From Porogramme epimiltina (lineage: Eukaryota > Basidiomycota > Agaricomycetes > Polyporales > Polyporaceae), in the NCBI GenBank assembly GCA_900155495.1, contig FTLJ01000330.1:48272-112271 (forward strand): a DNA stretch of 64,000 bases, in the 5' to 3' direction. The notes under the pieces are model-generated. The model was not told the origin of the DNA. It made no database searches and saw only the letters and a program-made list of their open reading frames with translations. Position 1 is the first letter of the stretch, and each line of letters begins with the position of its first letter. Positions 44,980 through 56,583 of this stretch are shown piece by piece. The translations under genes and the position numbers were made by a program.

Positions 44980-46682
44980 ATGGCGGCGACACGACCCATC
45001 GTCTTTTTCGACATCACCATCGGCGGCCGCTCGGCGGGCCGGATAATCATGCAGCTCTACAACGACATCGTCCCGAAGACGGTGGAGAACTTCCGTGCGC
45101 ATACATCTATCCATCGCGCGTTGCGCCCACGCCTGGTGCTCACCGGACCCCGCAGGCGCACTGTGCACGGGCGAGAAGGGCTCGGGCAACGCGGGCAAGC
45201 CCCTGCACTACAAGGGCAGCACCTTCCACCGTGTGATCAAGGGGTACGTACGCTCGGACGGCCCCGCTCCGATCGCGCTGCGGCGAGGCTTACATTGCGC
45301 GCAGCTTCATGGTGCAGGGAGGCGACTTTACGGCCGGCAACGGCACGGGCGGCGAATCGATCTACGGCGAGAAGTTCGAGGACGAGAACTTTGAGGTGAA
45401 GCACTCGAAGCGCTTCCTGCTCTCCATGGTGCGTGCCCCCCGTCCTTCCGAGGAACCCGGGTCCCGAACCGCTCTCAACCGGCGGCGCACAGGCGAACGC
45501 GGGCGCGGGCACGAACGGCTCGCAGTTCTTCATCACGTGCAACTCCACGCCGCACCTCGACGGCAAGCACGTCGTCTTCGGCGAGGTCATCCGCGGCAAG
45601 TCGGTCGTGCGCGCGGTTGAGAACACGGAGACGGCGAGCGGGGACGTGCCCGTAGAGACGTGCGTTATCGCGGACTGCGGGCAGCTCGCGCCGGACGACC
45701 CCGCGCTGCGCGAGTCGTCGACGGGCGACGGCGACGTGTACGAGGACTACCCCGAGGATCAAGACCCTGTCGACGGCCAGGACGTCGGTGAGAAGCCCGA
45801 GGCGGCGCTCAAGATCGCGCGCGAGGTGCGCGAGGTCGGGAATAGGCTCTTCAAAGAGGGCAAGTTCGAGGACGCGCTGCACAAGTACCAGAGTGCGTCT
45901 AATTCATTTTGGCGGAGCCCGACTGCCGTTTTTTGGCCCTGCATTCCGCGTTCCACTTCACATACGTCTATACGTCCCTGCCGTTTTCATTTCGGACCTT
46001 CGCGTGTCCGCTTCTTTCGGGTTTCGGGCTCTCCTTAGGCAGCACAGACGCTGACTGGCTCTCTCTACACCCTGCAGAGGCCGTGCGCTATCTCGATTAC
46101 CACGTCGACCTCCCCGAAGGCGCGCCTCCAGAGCTGAGGGACTCGTTTGACGCCCTCCTCGCCCCCCTGCTGCTCAACAGCGCGCTCGCGGCGCTTCGTG
46201 CCGGGGGAGGAGCAAACGCGCGCCTGGCACTGCGGGTCACCGACCGCGCAGTCACGAACCTCGCGTTGAGCGACACGGACAAGGGTGCGTACGCCATTCC
46301 TCTCATCTTCCGCTCTCGTATGCTACCACATCCACACCGATTTCGCACCCCGCTCCCATTCAAAGTCTCCATCTTTCCCCCTCTCTCTCCCCGCCGCACA
46401 AGGCGCCCTCCCCTCCGCATCCTCCTCGCTTCTGCATCGTGCCCGCCTACCCCACGCTGACGCCCATCTTCCGTCAATGCACACACAGCGAAGGCGCTCT
46501 ACCGCGAGGGCCTCGCGCGCGTCGCGATCAGCGAGGACGAGGAGGCCGAGGAGGCGCTCGCCAAGGCGCACGCGCTCGTCAAGGACGACCGCGCGATCCA
46601 GGCCGAGCTCGAGAAGGTGCGCGCGCGCCTGCGCGAAAAGCGCGAGAAGGAGAAGCGCGCGTTCAAGAAGATGTTCGCCTGA
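44980..46682 (+). CDS. CPR6: Cyclophilin-40 type peptidyl-prolyl isomerase with TPR domain (375 aa)
   Basis: An Hsp90 co-chaperone with prolyl isomerase activity. Six exons fit in phase: 44980-45094, 45156-45243, 45305-45428, 45493-45892, 46078-46284, 46489-46682. The cyclophilin domain (residues 1-180) starts [17 protein letters not shown] and keeps the active-site [15 protein letters not shown] (Arg, Phe, Gln), [11 protein letters not shown] and NGSQFFITC. The residue equivalent to Trp121 of CypA is His ([12 protein letters not shown]), a hallmark of the Cyp40 subgroup and linked to weak cyclosporin binding. TPR repeats follow ([44 protein letters not shown]) and end in a charged helix ([15 protein letters not shown]). 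Length matches Cpr6/Cpr7/CYP40. The symbol reflects the subgroup, not an orthology test. Confidence 0.95.
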
Positions 46683-47787
46683 GCCGCCCGCACCTCCCTT
46701 CCCCGTCCTCGTCCCTCGTCCAAACCCCTCCCCGTCCATCCTCTCGGCCGCGCTCCCTCCGCTCGCGCGCTTGTTTAGCCTCCGATCTTCCGCCTTGGCA
46801 CTGCGGGTGCGCGCTGGGGAGCGAGTGTGGGGTAGTGTGGCGTCACGAGTGGGAGGCGAGGACGAGGTTGGACGGCGCGGTGCGGTCTTTTCGGTCAGTC
46901 GGTCGGTCGGGTGGGCGGACGAAGCGGTATCCCGGTCCTCGGGGCGCGCGGGGCAGCGCCATCGTCAAATGCGTCCCCAGGTGGGTGGGTGTGTGGTCGG
47001 GTGGTCCGCGCACACTCGACCCCACCCCTGCCCCGGCTCCGACTGCGAAGGTTCGCGCCGCTGGTGGGGTGCTCGGGTTCGGGTTCGGGTTCGGTGGCCA
47101 TCGGGCGGGGCCCCCGGTCTGGGTTTGCGCGATGTGGGCGTCGGGGGCGCCCCCGGGACAATGTTAGAAGTCAAATGAAATAGGAAGTGTACGCTTTTGT
47201 GGTAGCTCGCTCTGCTTTTGCGATAGCTGCTCTCTGGTCCTGACTCCTGCGTCCGTGCGCGACTTCGCGCGGGTCGAGTCCGGCCGTGGCGTGGCTGCGC
47301 GCGATCGCTCCGGGTGGCGGGTATGTGCTATCGACTCGCTGGGACGCGGCGCTGGCCGCGTTCAGCTCTGAACGTTTGAACTTTGGCCACCGAGTGGGGA
47401 TGTCGGCCGGCGTGGCGTGCTTGGTGCTTCGGGCTCGCGTCAGCACCGCGCGGCCGTCGGCGCGCAGCGCGTTGTACCAGGGCGCACCCCGTCATCGCCG
47501 ACGGGGGCCACACATTGAATATAGAAGCGTACATGCGCGCGCAAGGCCGCTGTTACAATTCCCTAACGTACACCCGTGACCGGATCCGTCTCCTCTGCTC
47601 GACCCTTGGGCCTTGGCCGACGCACACCGCCGGCCTCGCCTCGCCTCGCCTGCCCGCGCACAGGCACTTACGACCTCCCTTACGACCTCCATTACTCAGG
47701 TAACGATCAAGAGTGCGATACGGTTGGGGAGGGGGGGGGCGTTCGCGTCGGCGCTGGCGGCAGCGTGCAACGTTCGACGATCGGCGC
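46683..47787. other. 1.1-kb convergent intergenic stretch, nothing recognised
   Basis: 3' flanks of Cyp40 and of the 94-aa gene. Very GC-rich with Gly/Pro/Arg-type frames on both strands, all shadows of composition. No repeats shared with the rest of the window were noticed. Confidence 0.4.
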
Positions 47788-48258
47788 TCAGCTCTTGTCC
47801 TTGACGGGGATGTCGTGACCGGTGACGGTCTTGAACTCCTTGCGGATGAAGTCGCTGATCTGCTCGTCCTTGAACTGCTCCTGCGCGCTCTCGTCGCTCT
47901 GCTGGCCCTGCTTGAGCACGTGCTCCTGCACCCAGTCGATCGCTGCGCGCGCGTCGCGGGGGGGCGCGGCCGCGGGCGGAGGACGACGTCAGCGTCCAGT
48001 GGCTGTATGCGCAACGGCTGCCGCGAGACTGAGCACTCACTCTTGTCGAGCTTGTCCTCCTTCGCCTCTCCGGCCTCACCGCCTCCGGCCATCTCGTTCA
48101 GCTGCGTCGTCGCGAAGACGGATCAGCCATTTGACGGGATTCTTGAGACGTGCTCCGGGAGCGCCGCGGAGGAGGAGGCGCACACTCACCTTGTCCCCGA
48201 TCGAGCCGAAGAACCCGCCCGACTCTTTCTTCTTCTCTCCCTCTTCGTGGTGGGGCAT
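47788..48258 (-). CDS. Conserved small hydrophilic protein, unknown function (94 aa)
   Basis: Three exons fit in phase: 48258-48190, 48101-48041, 47942-47788. Sequence order: MPHHEEGEKKKESGGFFGSIGDK, then LNEMAGGGEAGEAKEDKLD, then IDWVQEHVLKQGQQSDESA and QISDFIRKEFKTVTGHDIP. It is highly charged, with a Gly-rich N-terminus and an amphipathic helical C-terminus. I recall this arrangement (short G-F-F/L-G motif, then D-x-V-Q-E-H-V-L, ending D-x-P-x-x-D-K) in hypothetical proteins of many basidiomycetes, without a named function. There is no signal peptide. A strong TATA box lies at 48323-48329, so expression may be inducible; that is inference. Confidence 0.82.
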
Positions 48259-48322
48259 GGTGATGTGGGTAGTGTAGAGTGTGGCGGGGTCGTCCGATAA
48301 CAATGCCCCGCGCGGGGTCGGC

Positions 48323-48329
48323 TTATATA
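48323..48329 (-). promoter_or_regulatory. TATA box of the 94-aa gene
   Basis: The minus strand reads ATATATAAGC 65-71 bp upstream of the ATG at 48258, a canonical position. Confidence 0.6.
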
Positions 48330-48677
48330 TGAGCACTGCGAGCTACTTATCGATTCGGATGCGGTGCAACGCCAAGAGACTTGCCCCACAACAAGCGAGG
48401 CATGTTCAATGACTTACTCGGGGTCTTATTGATCTGCTAAGGATCGTTCCGCACGGTATGATGTCATCGTAGTGCCTTGCCAATGAACAATCTCTGCGGC
48501 TTTGAAAGCCGGATGCACGACATTGAAATGACATTGGACATCGAGTATACTGGTATACATGTTGGGCAAATCACACAGAACGAAAAAGATACGGAGAGAA
48601 GAAGCACAAATCAGCACAAGACGACGTCGACAAGTTCACACCTTCAATGTTTCAATCACAGCCGGCTCATTGGGGCC
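48330..48677. other. Intergenic between the 94-aa gene and K4
   Basis: Upstream of the 94-aa gene and 3' flank of K4; no gene, repeat or conserved element recognised. Confidence 0.4.
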
Positions 48678-50574
48678 TCAGAAGCCCAAGTCGTCAACGA
48701 GCAGTTCCCGGCGCGCACGCGCGACCTCGTCTCCGACCATGAACGCGAAGTTGTGGCGCCGCCTGTCCAGCTCGCTCTGGTTGGTCTTCTCCTCGAGCTC
48801 CCAGTCCCAGCTCATGCCCCGCCCGAAATCGATGATGCGGAAGCTTGGCGTGTCCAGCGACCGCTCCCGCGGGGGCTTCATGAGCGGCCCGGGCTGGATC
48901 ATGATGTTGCGCAGGTAGAACGAGCCCTGGTAGAAGTCCATGTGGTGCAGGCGCAGGATCAGCGAGAAGCACTCAGTCCTGGACGGGTGCATTGTTAAAA
49001 AGGTTGAATTGCGTGCAGTAAGGATAGACGACATACCTTTGGTCCACGGTGAACTTCTCGGGGTTGACGGGCTCGCCACACTCCTCCATGAGCAGGATGG
49101 GCGAGGCCCACTCCACGTCGCACGGCTGCGCCTCGGTGCACGACGGGTGCGTCTGCGCGCGCGGCTTCCCGTCCTTCCCCGCGGGGACGTAGAACCCGAA
49201 GAACTTGGGCGCGATCGCGACCGCGGGCACGGGGAAGCGGCACTGCGGCACGACGTTGTACCCGCACCACTCCTCCTGCGCGGACATCGGCAGGCTGTGG
49301 TACACGCGCCCCTCGTTGTGCAGCAGGTTGTGCGCCGTGCAGCGCCCGCGCGCGAGCTTCGCCGCGACGGACACCTGCCCCGTCCGCGTGCGCGCGGACA
49401 GCGGCGCGGGCAGCGTCAGCGGCGCGCGGTACACGTACGAGTGGTTGCCCGACCCGAGCCGGTGCGCCTCGCTCAGGTGCAGGTGCCCGACCTTCTCGGT
49501 GCCGGGGGCGGGGTTCGGGGTCCAGCCTTCCTTGTTCTTCGCACCGGGGTGGTACCGCACGTACTTGATGGGCTTCTTGGGAGTCTTGGACAACGTGACG
49601 TCGTCGGGATCGTGGACCATGAGCACGTCTGGAATGAACTCGTTGGGGATGAACTCTTCCAGCTTGGGCAGGCCTTCGAGGGAAAACAGGCTTTCAGGCT
49701 TTGGTCCCTTGGACTTCTTGGAGCTCGAGGCCTTATTAACATCGGCCATGGAAGCATCACCGTCGGCATCCTTGTCCTTCACTTCAGACGCAGAGATGAT
49801 CGAAAAGTCGTCGTCCGCACATTCCAGGTTGTCTTCCAGGTCTTCCTCCGTCTCCCACTCCTTCAAGCACACAAGTCCGAACGTGTCCGGCACGAGCCGG
49901 TCGTTGCCCAGCTGCGCGACCGCGCTCGCGAGCACGAGCTCGGGGTGGTCCACGCTCGCGATGATCCGGCGGAAGTGCGCGCACCACAGAAAGTCGTAAA
50001 ACCGCTCCCCGCCGCCGGGGCGCATCATGCGCGTCCCCTCCACGGTCGAGCGCACGTTCGGCACGAGCGGGCCCGTGCACCCCGAGCCCCCGCGCTCGTC
50101 GAACTCGCACGGCTCGCCCGAGATGTACTCCTCTGCGCGCTCGACGTCGCGCGCCGCCTCTGCGTCGCTCGGTGCTGGGCACGGGCGCAGCCACGGGTGC
50201 TCGTGCTCGCATCCGCGGTCCGGCGCGTGCAGCGTGCGCGCGCTGGGTCGGCGCCCGCGCGCGTCGCCGGGGAGGAGGCGGAGGATGGGCCAAGGGCGAC
50301 GCACCCGTGGTTCGACAATTGGCTCGTCCCACTCGTGCGCGTCGTAGTTCTCTCCGAGCGCCATGAGCATGCTCCGCGACCAGACGGTGAGCACGTTCGT
50401 GCCGGGGATGCGAGGCATCCAGAAGATGTGGCCAAGTTGGTGGCCCCAGACGAAGCCGGTCGGCGTGCGCAGGCCGTATGGCGCGCGGTCGCGGTGGAGG
50501 ATGGGCCCATTCGGGTCGCGCTCCCAGCGGAGGCGGATGTCGCGTTCGCGCTTCATGATCTTCGTGGCAGACAT
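48678..50574 (-). CDS. Kinase-like protein K4 with long unique N-terminus (612 aa)
   Basis: Exons 50574-49037 and 48978-48678 (phase 2, AG|G). Residues 1-230 are unlike other members: MSATKIMKRERDIRLRWE, FVWGHQLGHIFWMPRIPGTN, ERFYDFLWCAHFRRIIAS and LVLASAVAQLGNDRLVPDTF. This looks like a folded, WF-rich domain rather than the usual disordered leader. Then come the family blocks FIPDVLMVHDPDDVT, IKYVRYHP, HRLGSGNHSYVYRAPL, VSVAAKLA, APKFFGFYVPAGKDG and ILLMEECGEPV, and, after the intron, ECFSLILRLHHM. The catalytic loop is FYQGSFYLRNIMI (QGS for HGD), then FRIIDFGRGMSWDW. The C-terminus is helical and basic. A TATA-like GGTATAAGAAG lies at 50655-50665, about 85 bp upstream. The strongly GC-rich third positions create a 666-codon open frame on the other strand, which I reject. 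Confidence 0.85.
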
Positions 50575-51054
50575 ATTGGTTCAGGCAGGACAGATGATGG
50601 TGATGGTGGTGGTCGATGGTCAAGAGGGAAGTGGGGAGAAGAACGATGCTTGTGCTTCTTATACCACGGTCTCATGAGCGGCGAAGCTATTCCCCTTTCC
50701 AGGTCTGTGCATATCGATAGAGTGCGATCCTCGGATTGGCTGCTGGCTGATCGCGCCCCACAACGGCGACAAGAGGATAATGGAACGAGTGGGCTGGGTT
50801 GGGTCCGTAGCGAGAGGTGGTGGGAGACGACAAAAGAACAATCGCCAAGGCTTCTTTGCCGGCCTTTGCTCCGCTCAATTGAGCTAACAATGCACAGCCA
50901 CTCTCGCCTAACCATCCCGACTCCGCCCAGCTGCCGTTGACCACAGACCTCCGTTTGAGCCTCCAAGAAATCCATTGTGTTCTGTACAGTGCGGTAGGGT
51001 GTGCGTGTTATGATACAGCTATTATACAAGTCGCGAACAATGATACAAAGCGCT
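50575..51054. other. K4 upstream region and K5 3' flank
   Basis: Includes a (gatggt)-like simple repeat near 50590-50620 in the K4 leader and the TATA-like box at 50658-50663. No gene recognised. Confidence 0.45.
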
Positions 51055-52442
51055 CTAGTCGGCGTCGCTGGAGTCTCCTGCGGTGACATCTGAGGAAGCT
51101 CTCACCGTGACGTCAGAATCATACCCGTCGTCCTCCTCGTCGGCGCCATCCGAGCACGTCTCCTCGCCACCAACGTCTCCCAGGACTTCTTCGCAGTCGA
51201 GGCTTTCCAGAAGCTCGTCGTCCTCGAGGCTGTCGTCTCCCTCCTCATCCTCCCCCCCGGGATAGAGTCCTAACCCCATCTTGGCGACGGTGATGTCGAA
51301 GACCACATTCCTTAGAAAAGGTCTTTGTGTGGCCTGTTCGATCCCTCTCTCCAGCCACGATCCAAAACTCGAGAGCCTGAAGCTCGGGGTGGCAAGCGAA
51401 CGGTACTGGGCGGGCCAATGGAGGGGACCTGGCTGCACCAGCATGTTCGCTGGGTCCGCGGCGCCGTGCACGAAGCCTTGGCTGTGCATCCGACGAACGA
51501 GATCAAAGCATTGCTCCCTAATGCGCCATAATGCACGTGAGCGAGTCTGTCCCAACGGCCCTTCGAACGACACGAGCGTGCGTACCTTTGATCGCGGTCC
51601 ATGGCCTCCACCGTGATCGGCTCGCCACAGTCCTCCATGAGCAGAATAGCACGCGGCCACTGGGGAACTGAACACTCGTGCTCGCCGAGATCCTTCTCCG
51701 CGCGGGACCGGTGGCTCTTATTGAGCGGGTTCCCCTTGTCGTCGATGGGGACGTAGTACCCGTAGAAGCGCGGCGCGATCGGCGGCTGTTGGTAAGAATT
51801 CCCGAATATGGACGCCATCGAGCCGGCCTCGGGCCAATCCGCCGGCTCACGTCTACGGCGCATCGCCGGTAGGGGTCGCGAGTCGTGTCGGGTAAAAGGT
51901 GCATTTGAGCGTTGTGTGTGATGGAAGAACGGGTCGGGGAACGCGCTGTATGCCTTCGCCTCTTGCTTGAGTAGGTGGTGCGCCACACAGGAGTCGTTGG
52001 GCAGCTTCGCAATGACTGAAACGCGCTTCGACTCTGGACTACCGAAAGGCGCAACGATAGGAGCGCGGAGCACGGTGGAGCGCGATCCGTAGGCGAAAAC
52101 ATTGTTTGAGTCGAGGAAGAGACACCCGCGGCGAGTGTCTGTGGGGCGGACGACGGTCTTAGGGTACAGGCGCTTGTACAGGACAGCTTCGTGGCGGGTG
52201 GGGTATGGACAAAGACCCGTCAGGTTGCCGCGATCGTAGACCATGAGGACGGCAGGGAGGTTGTCCATCGGGATGAACTCTTCTAATTTGGGTACTGAGT
52301 ATGGGCAGAAGTATGCATCCTGAACCATAGACTCGCGCTTGAGAGCGCGTTTCTTGGACTTGGGCCGAGGTGGCGAGCAGGTTTTAGAGGAAATAGGGGA
52401 CATCGGTGTATCGATCTCTTCGTGTCGAAAGAGGCCTGGCAT
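51055..52442 (-). CDS. Kinase-like protein K5, most degenerate pseudokinase (439 aa)
   Basis: Exons 52442-51586 and 51517-51055 (phase 2, AG|G), the shared intron position. The N-terminus is short and basic (KSKKRALKRES), then FIPMDNLPAVLMVYDRGNLT. The glycine loop is altered (VFAYGSRSTVLRAPI), the beta-3 block reads VSVIAKLPN, with APRFYGYYVPIDDKG and ILLMEDCGEPI. The catalytic loop is SQGFVHGAADPANMLV: it aligns with HGDLHPGN of APH kinases and shows Asp replaced by Ala. The metal loop is FRLSSFGSWL, so the DFG Asp is also lost (Ser). The C-terminal 75 residues are strongly acidic (GGEDEEGDDSLEDDELLE; DGADEEDDGYDSD). With both catalytic Asp residues gone, catalysis by the normal mechanism looks impossible, yet the frame is intact. 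Confidence 0.83.
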
Positions 52443-53221
52443 GCTTCAGAGATTGAGAGACGTCGCTGTTCAAGCGAAAGGCGATGGATGATTACGCGAT
52501 AAACGCGTTGGGATGTGGCGGATAGTGGTTAGGGTGGTCGGTGGCGGCAAGTCGAGTCACACTGAAGAAAGTGCGTTAGGCGCTCCTCGGGTCGTGGGTC
52601 TGTGCTCAGGAAAACATACCGACGTGTCTTTCTCTCAGAACGACTGTTTTGAGGTGTCCTGTAGGGCGGAGGACGAGGGATGGTGGTGGTCGAGGGGAAA
52701 GAGACATCGATAAATAAGCGCCCGCACGCTGCAGCCTTCTGACCACGCAGCCACACGCAGATCCTTCGATACGTTCGCGCCTTGCCCTCCCCCGCGCCCT
52801 GCAGGCCCAGCCAGGCTAGAAGCCGTCTGAGACCGAAGACACACTTAATGAGAAGTTCATTCCATCCATTGACGTGTGTAGCAATACATGAATGTTCCAG
52901 GGGACATAAAGGAGGCCACAAGCTACAGCCCGGCCGGGCTGATGACTCGGTGTGGCCGAAACTACCCGACCGAGGGAAATAAACACCGAATCATTACAGA
53001 GCAGTTCCGAGAGCATATCAAAACATTATCAAGACATAGCCCAGCGCTGCATCCCACGCCGATGCGTCAGCCCCGCGTCACGGCAATGACGTCAAAACGT
53101 CGCAGGAGTACCCACCGATCGAGTAATACCGCGCACCCCTTTTACGTCCTAGCGCGCCTCCCGCCTTCCCGCGACGCTCGCGGCTCGCCCGCCCCGCCTT
53201 CCCCACCCGCCTCGCGCCCGC
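52443..53221. other. K5 upstream region and K6 3' flank
   Basis: No gene recognised. The 13-mer ATGACTCGGTGTG at 52942-52954 matches the core of the 20-bp element found upstream of K2, K8 and the relic. Otherwise featureless. Confidence 0.45.
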
Positions 53222-55107
53222 TCACTCGTCGTCCCCATCTTCGAAGCCCAGCGTCTCCCACGCATGCTCAAAGTCTACGTCGCAGAGCGCGCTGAAATAC
53301 TCCTCGAATGCGGCGGGCGCGCCTTCGCCGGAGAGCCCGCGCCCGCGCCCGCGGCCGAAGTCGACGAGTCGGAAGGACGGCACGGCGAGCGACCGCTCCG
53401 CGGGGGGCGCGCTGAGCGGTCCGGGCTGCACGAGCACGTCGTCCGCGTGCGGCGAGAGCTGGGCGAAGCCCGCGTCGTGCAGGTACTTGTACAGCGCGAA
53501 GCACTCCTTGCTGCCGATCCGAATGAATGGGGCCGCGCGTAATGCGTAACGGATAATGTATAAACGCGTTCATTAGCATCGGAGCGGGAAGAAGGAGAAG
53601 AGAAGGCAGCCGGAGGGGCGGGACGGCGGACGCACCGTTGTTCCAGCGTGAGCTCGGGCAGGCACGTCTGCACGGGCGCGCCGCAGTCTTCGACGAGGAG
53701 GATCGGCGACGGCCAGCGCACCTCGCACGCGCCGTCCGCGCCGCACTCGCCGTGCGCCTCGTGCCACAGCCCGCCGTCGGCCGTGAGCGGGAGGTAGTAC
53801 CCGAAGAACTTGGGAACGACCGCGTGGAAGGTGTGCGCCGAGTGCCCCTCGGGCAGCATCGCCTCCGCCGCGCGGAGGCCGAGCTCGAAGTCGCGCTTCG
53901 CCCTGCTTCCTCGACTGCTGCTCCCGCCGCTGCTCTGGCTCGCGCGCCGGAGGCCCGAAAGGATCCTCTTGAACCCCCGCGCGCCCTTCTCCTGGCTCTC
54001 GCTCGGGCGGCGCTGTGCGAGCGCCGCGCGCTCCTGCGCCGCGTCCGACGCGCGGCGGATCGCGCGCGCCATCGCGGGGGGCACGAACGGCACCTGCTCC
54101 TCCCACACCATCTCGGAGCGCGGTTCCGCCTCGACGAGCGCGACCGGCGCGCGGTCCGCGCCGAGCAGCACCGTGTGCCGCTCCATGAGCCGCGCGGGGA
54201 ACGCGCCGTACGCGCGCGCCTCGTGCGCGAGCTGGGCGTGCGCGCCGCACGCCGCCGTCGGGGCCTTCGCGACAACGCGCACCGTCTCCGCGCTCCCCTC
54301 CGTGCTAGACGGGAGCGCGAGCGGCGCACGGAAGACGTTCGAGAGCGCGCCGCCGCCGATGCGGTTCTCGCCCGCGATGTAGAGGTGCGCGGGCGGCTTG
54401 GGCGGCGCGTCGGGGTCGCGCGCGAGCTCGGGGCCACTGGGGTGATCCGGCGCGGTGCTTGCGGGGTCGATGCGCACGTATCGGATGGGGTCGTCGACCA
54501 TGCAGTCGTACACGATCAGCTCGTCGGGGAGGCGCTCCTCAGGGATATGCATCTCCTGCACGGGGACGCCCGCGAGCGAGTACGGGCCTCTCGCCTCCGT
54601 GGCCCGGCGGAGCGGTGGACTCGCGGCCGGAGGAGGGGAGACCGGGGTGCTGGCTGCGTGGCCCAGCGCGGTACGGCGGTCGGGGGTGTGGCTGGCGGTG
54701 GTTGGGGAGTCGCGCAAGCCTGGAGGTGCGCGGGTGCTGAGCGGGGTGCCGGTGGTCGGCGAGTTGTATTGACTAGCAGCGCTTTGGTTTTGGGAGTCGG
54801 AGGAAGTGTGGGTAGGCGAGGTATCGGAGAGGCTGAGGTGTAGCGCGAAGTCTGTGTCGAGCCCGGAGTCGAGCGGGGCAAACTCGGACCTAAGGTCGGC
54901 CTTCTTGGAGGCGGATTCGCTCGGGAGCACACCGGCGTCGAAGGGAAACTCGTGCTGCTGCGAGTGCGGTGGGCCAAAATTTACTTTGCGGTCTGGAGTG
55001 TGCTTGGTGGTCAATGGCAACGTGGTTGAGGGCTTGGAAGGGGGCTCCAGCTGCGCTCTGGCGATCGAGCTGCTGTCGATGCATGCGCGTGCAGCAGGGA
55101 GGGACAT
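53222..55107 (-). CDS. Kinase-like protein K6 (putative pseudokinase, 586 aa)
   Basis: Exons 55107-53636 and 53510-53222 (phase 2, CG|C); the intron is 125 nt, about twice the family norm. The N-terminal 190 residues are Ser/Thr/Pro-rich and disordered, followed by RLPDELIVYDCMVDDP and IRYVRIDP. Glycine loop: NRIGGGALSNVFRAPLAL; beta-3: VRVVAKAP; helix C: AHAQLAHEARAYGAFP. A basic/Ser-rich insert (GARGFKRILSGLRRASQSS) precedes VVPKFFGYYLPL and ILLVEDCGAPV. The catalytic loop is DAGFAQLSPHADDVLV, where both the catalytic Asp (QLS for HGD) and the metal-binding Asn are gone. The DFG is kept (LVDFGRGRGRG). Codon use is extremely GC-rich compared with K1-K3, which suggests an older, separately evolving copy. 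Confidence 0.84.
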
Positions 55108-56583
55108 CTTTACGGGGAGGGAATATATGTAGCTTTCGTGGTTGACAGGCCTGGGACTGGGGAAGCGCGGGGTAACGCCTGGATAAGGTTGGTGGTGGAG
55201 TGAGAAGGAAGACGGGCGGGGAAGCGCCCATACTAGGACGCCAGTTTATGTACACCTTCCGCTAGCCGATGGACAATTGACGCCTGTGATGCGTTCTGAG
55301 CTCGGCCAGCGCAAACGGCACCGTCATGGGTTACCGGAAAACATAGCCTAGCGACACGGGCCACGTTTGGGGTTCGTCGGTGGCGGGCTTTTCATCATTG
55401 AGGGGGGTCGGGAGGCCTGCTTTGCTCGGGGGGTATTCCTGCGCTAAGCCAGAATGCTGACCACTTTCGAGCCTAGTGCGGACATGCGGGGCGGCCAGTC
55501 GACCATGCTGAGCCGATTGAATAGGCATCGGAGATTGCGCCGGTCGCGGGGGTCGAATCAAGGTACGTCTCCACTCTTTGCTGTCGCCATCCTCATAGAT
55601 TACGATTCTGCCTTTAGTGCGGCCATCGTCCTCGCAGGAAGCCGCCAGGAACCTAGTCATCGACGAGCTTTGTGTTTTCTATCAGCTCCTATAGTCATTC
55701 TAGAGTTAACAGGAAATACCGTACCCCTGCTCTTAGACAGCCGAAGGGGAGCCCAACGATCCTGGGGGCATGACGACATCATCAAAGAGGATCAGAAAGA
55801 CGCTAGTCCTTATTCGTCGTGCGATACCATACCTCGGACACCCCGTCGCTGTCTACGAGGTATGGCCGAACTGGCGATAGTGGTGTGAATGGATCTGCCG
55901 AGATCACGACGATCGCGGGTGTGGTTTCAGATGGCATGACTCGGAAGTCTATCAAACTGGATGAGTGCACAGGAACACTTACCACAACGGATGACTGACC
56001 GATCTGCATACTGAATACTCTGTGCTCATATGATCACGATCGACCGTCAGTGTAGCGTTGCGGCGACAGATGGAGTAGTCGCAAACGGCCAAGGCGGACG
56101 TGATAAGGTGCAGCGCAAGTCCATGCTCGAAAGCGAAATGGGTAGGATTTCTATTGGTACGTATGGTAAACAAAACTGTGCGATGATAAGGAATAAATAA
56201 AGCATGGGGGGAGAGGAACAACCTCGCGCGCGGCAAATGCGGCGCGGCGAACGTTGAAGAAAAGCCTCCGTAAGGAACATCGAAGAGCGAACTAGTTGAG
56301 TAAGCAAGCCGGTCTAAGCAAGCGGCTCGCCGGAGAAGAGAAGTCCGATTGGTGCGAAAGGAAAGATTGCGGGGGATGATACAATGCTCGGGATATCAAC
56401 GGATACATGGGCAATACACATTGAAGGGGAACGCGTGGGCCATGGCGATCGTAGCGCGGATGAGTATCGCGCGGGCTACACCGACTCTGCGAGTCTTGAA
56501 CGGGGCGTTGGTAGTCGAGGCATTCCCGGGATGCGTCGTGATGATCTCGTGGGTCGTCGTTGCAACTGCGAGAAAGCGATGAG
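55108..56583. other. 1.5-kb stretch with possible unassigned exons
   Basis: Upstream of K6. On the minus strand, open segments at about 55970-55835 (RVMPSETTPAIVVISADPF; VRPYLVDSDGVSE) and 55768-55732 (DRWAPLRLSKSR) have plausible splice sites between them and read like protein. I could not extend them to a complete, in-phase gene. Treat as a candidate fragment only. Confidence 0.3.

Noticed and set aside
49784..50623. Frame with a His run overlapping the K4 start
   Set aside because: The first codon is TTG rather than ATG, and the frame is shifted relative to K4. It comes from a simple repeat in the leader.
48940..50940. 666-codon open frame on the plus strand
   Set aside because: It is antisense to K4, which has the family motifs and intron. 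The frame is Arg/Ala/Val-rich and is explained by GC-rich third positions.
53638..54843. 401-codon open frame on the plus strand
   Set aside because: Antisense shadow of K6; composition is Arg/Glu/Ala-rich with no domain.
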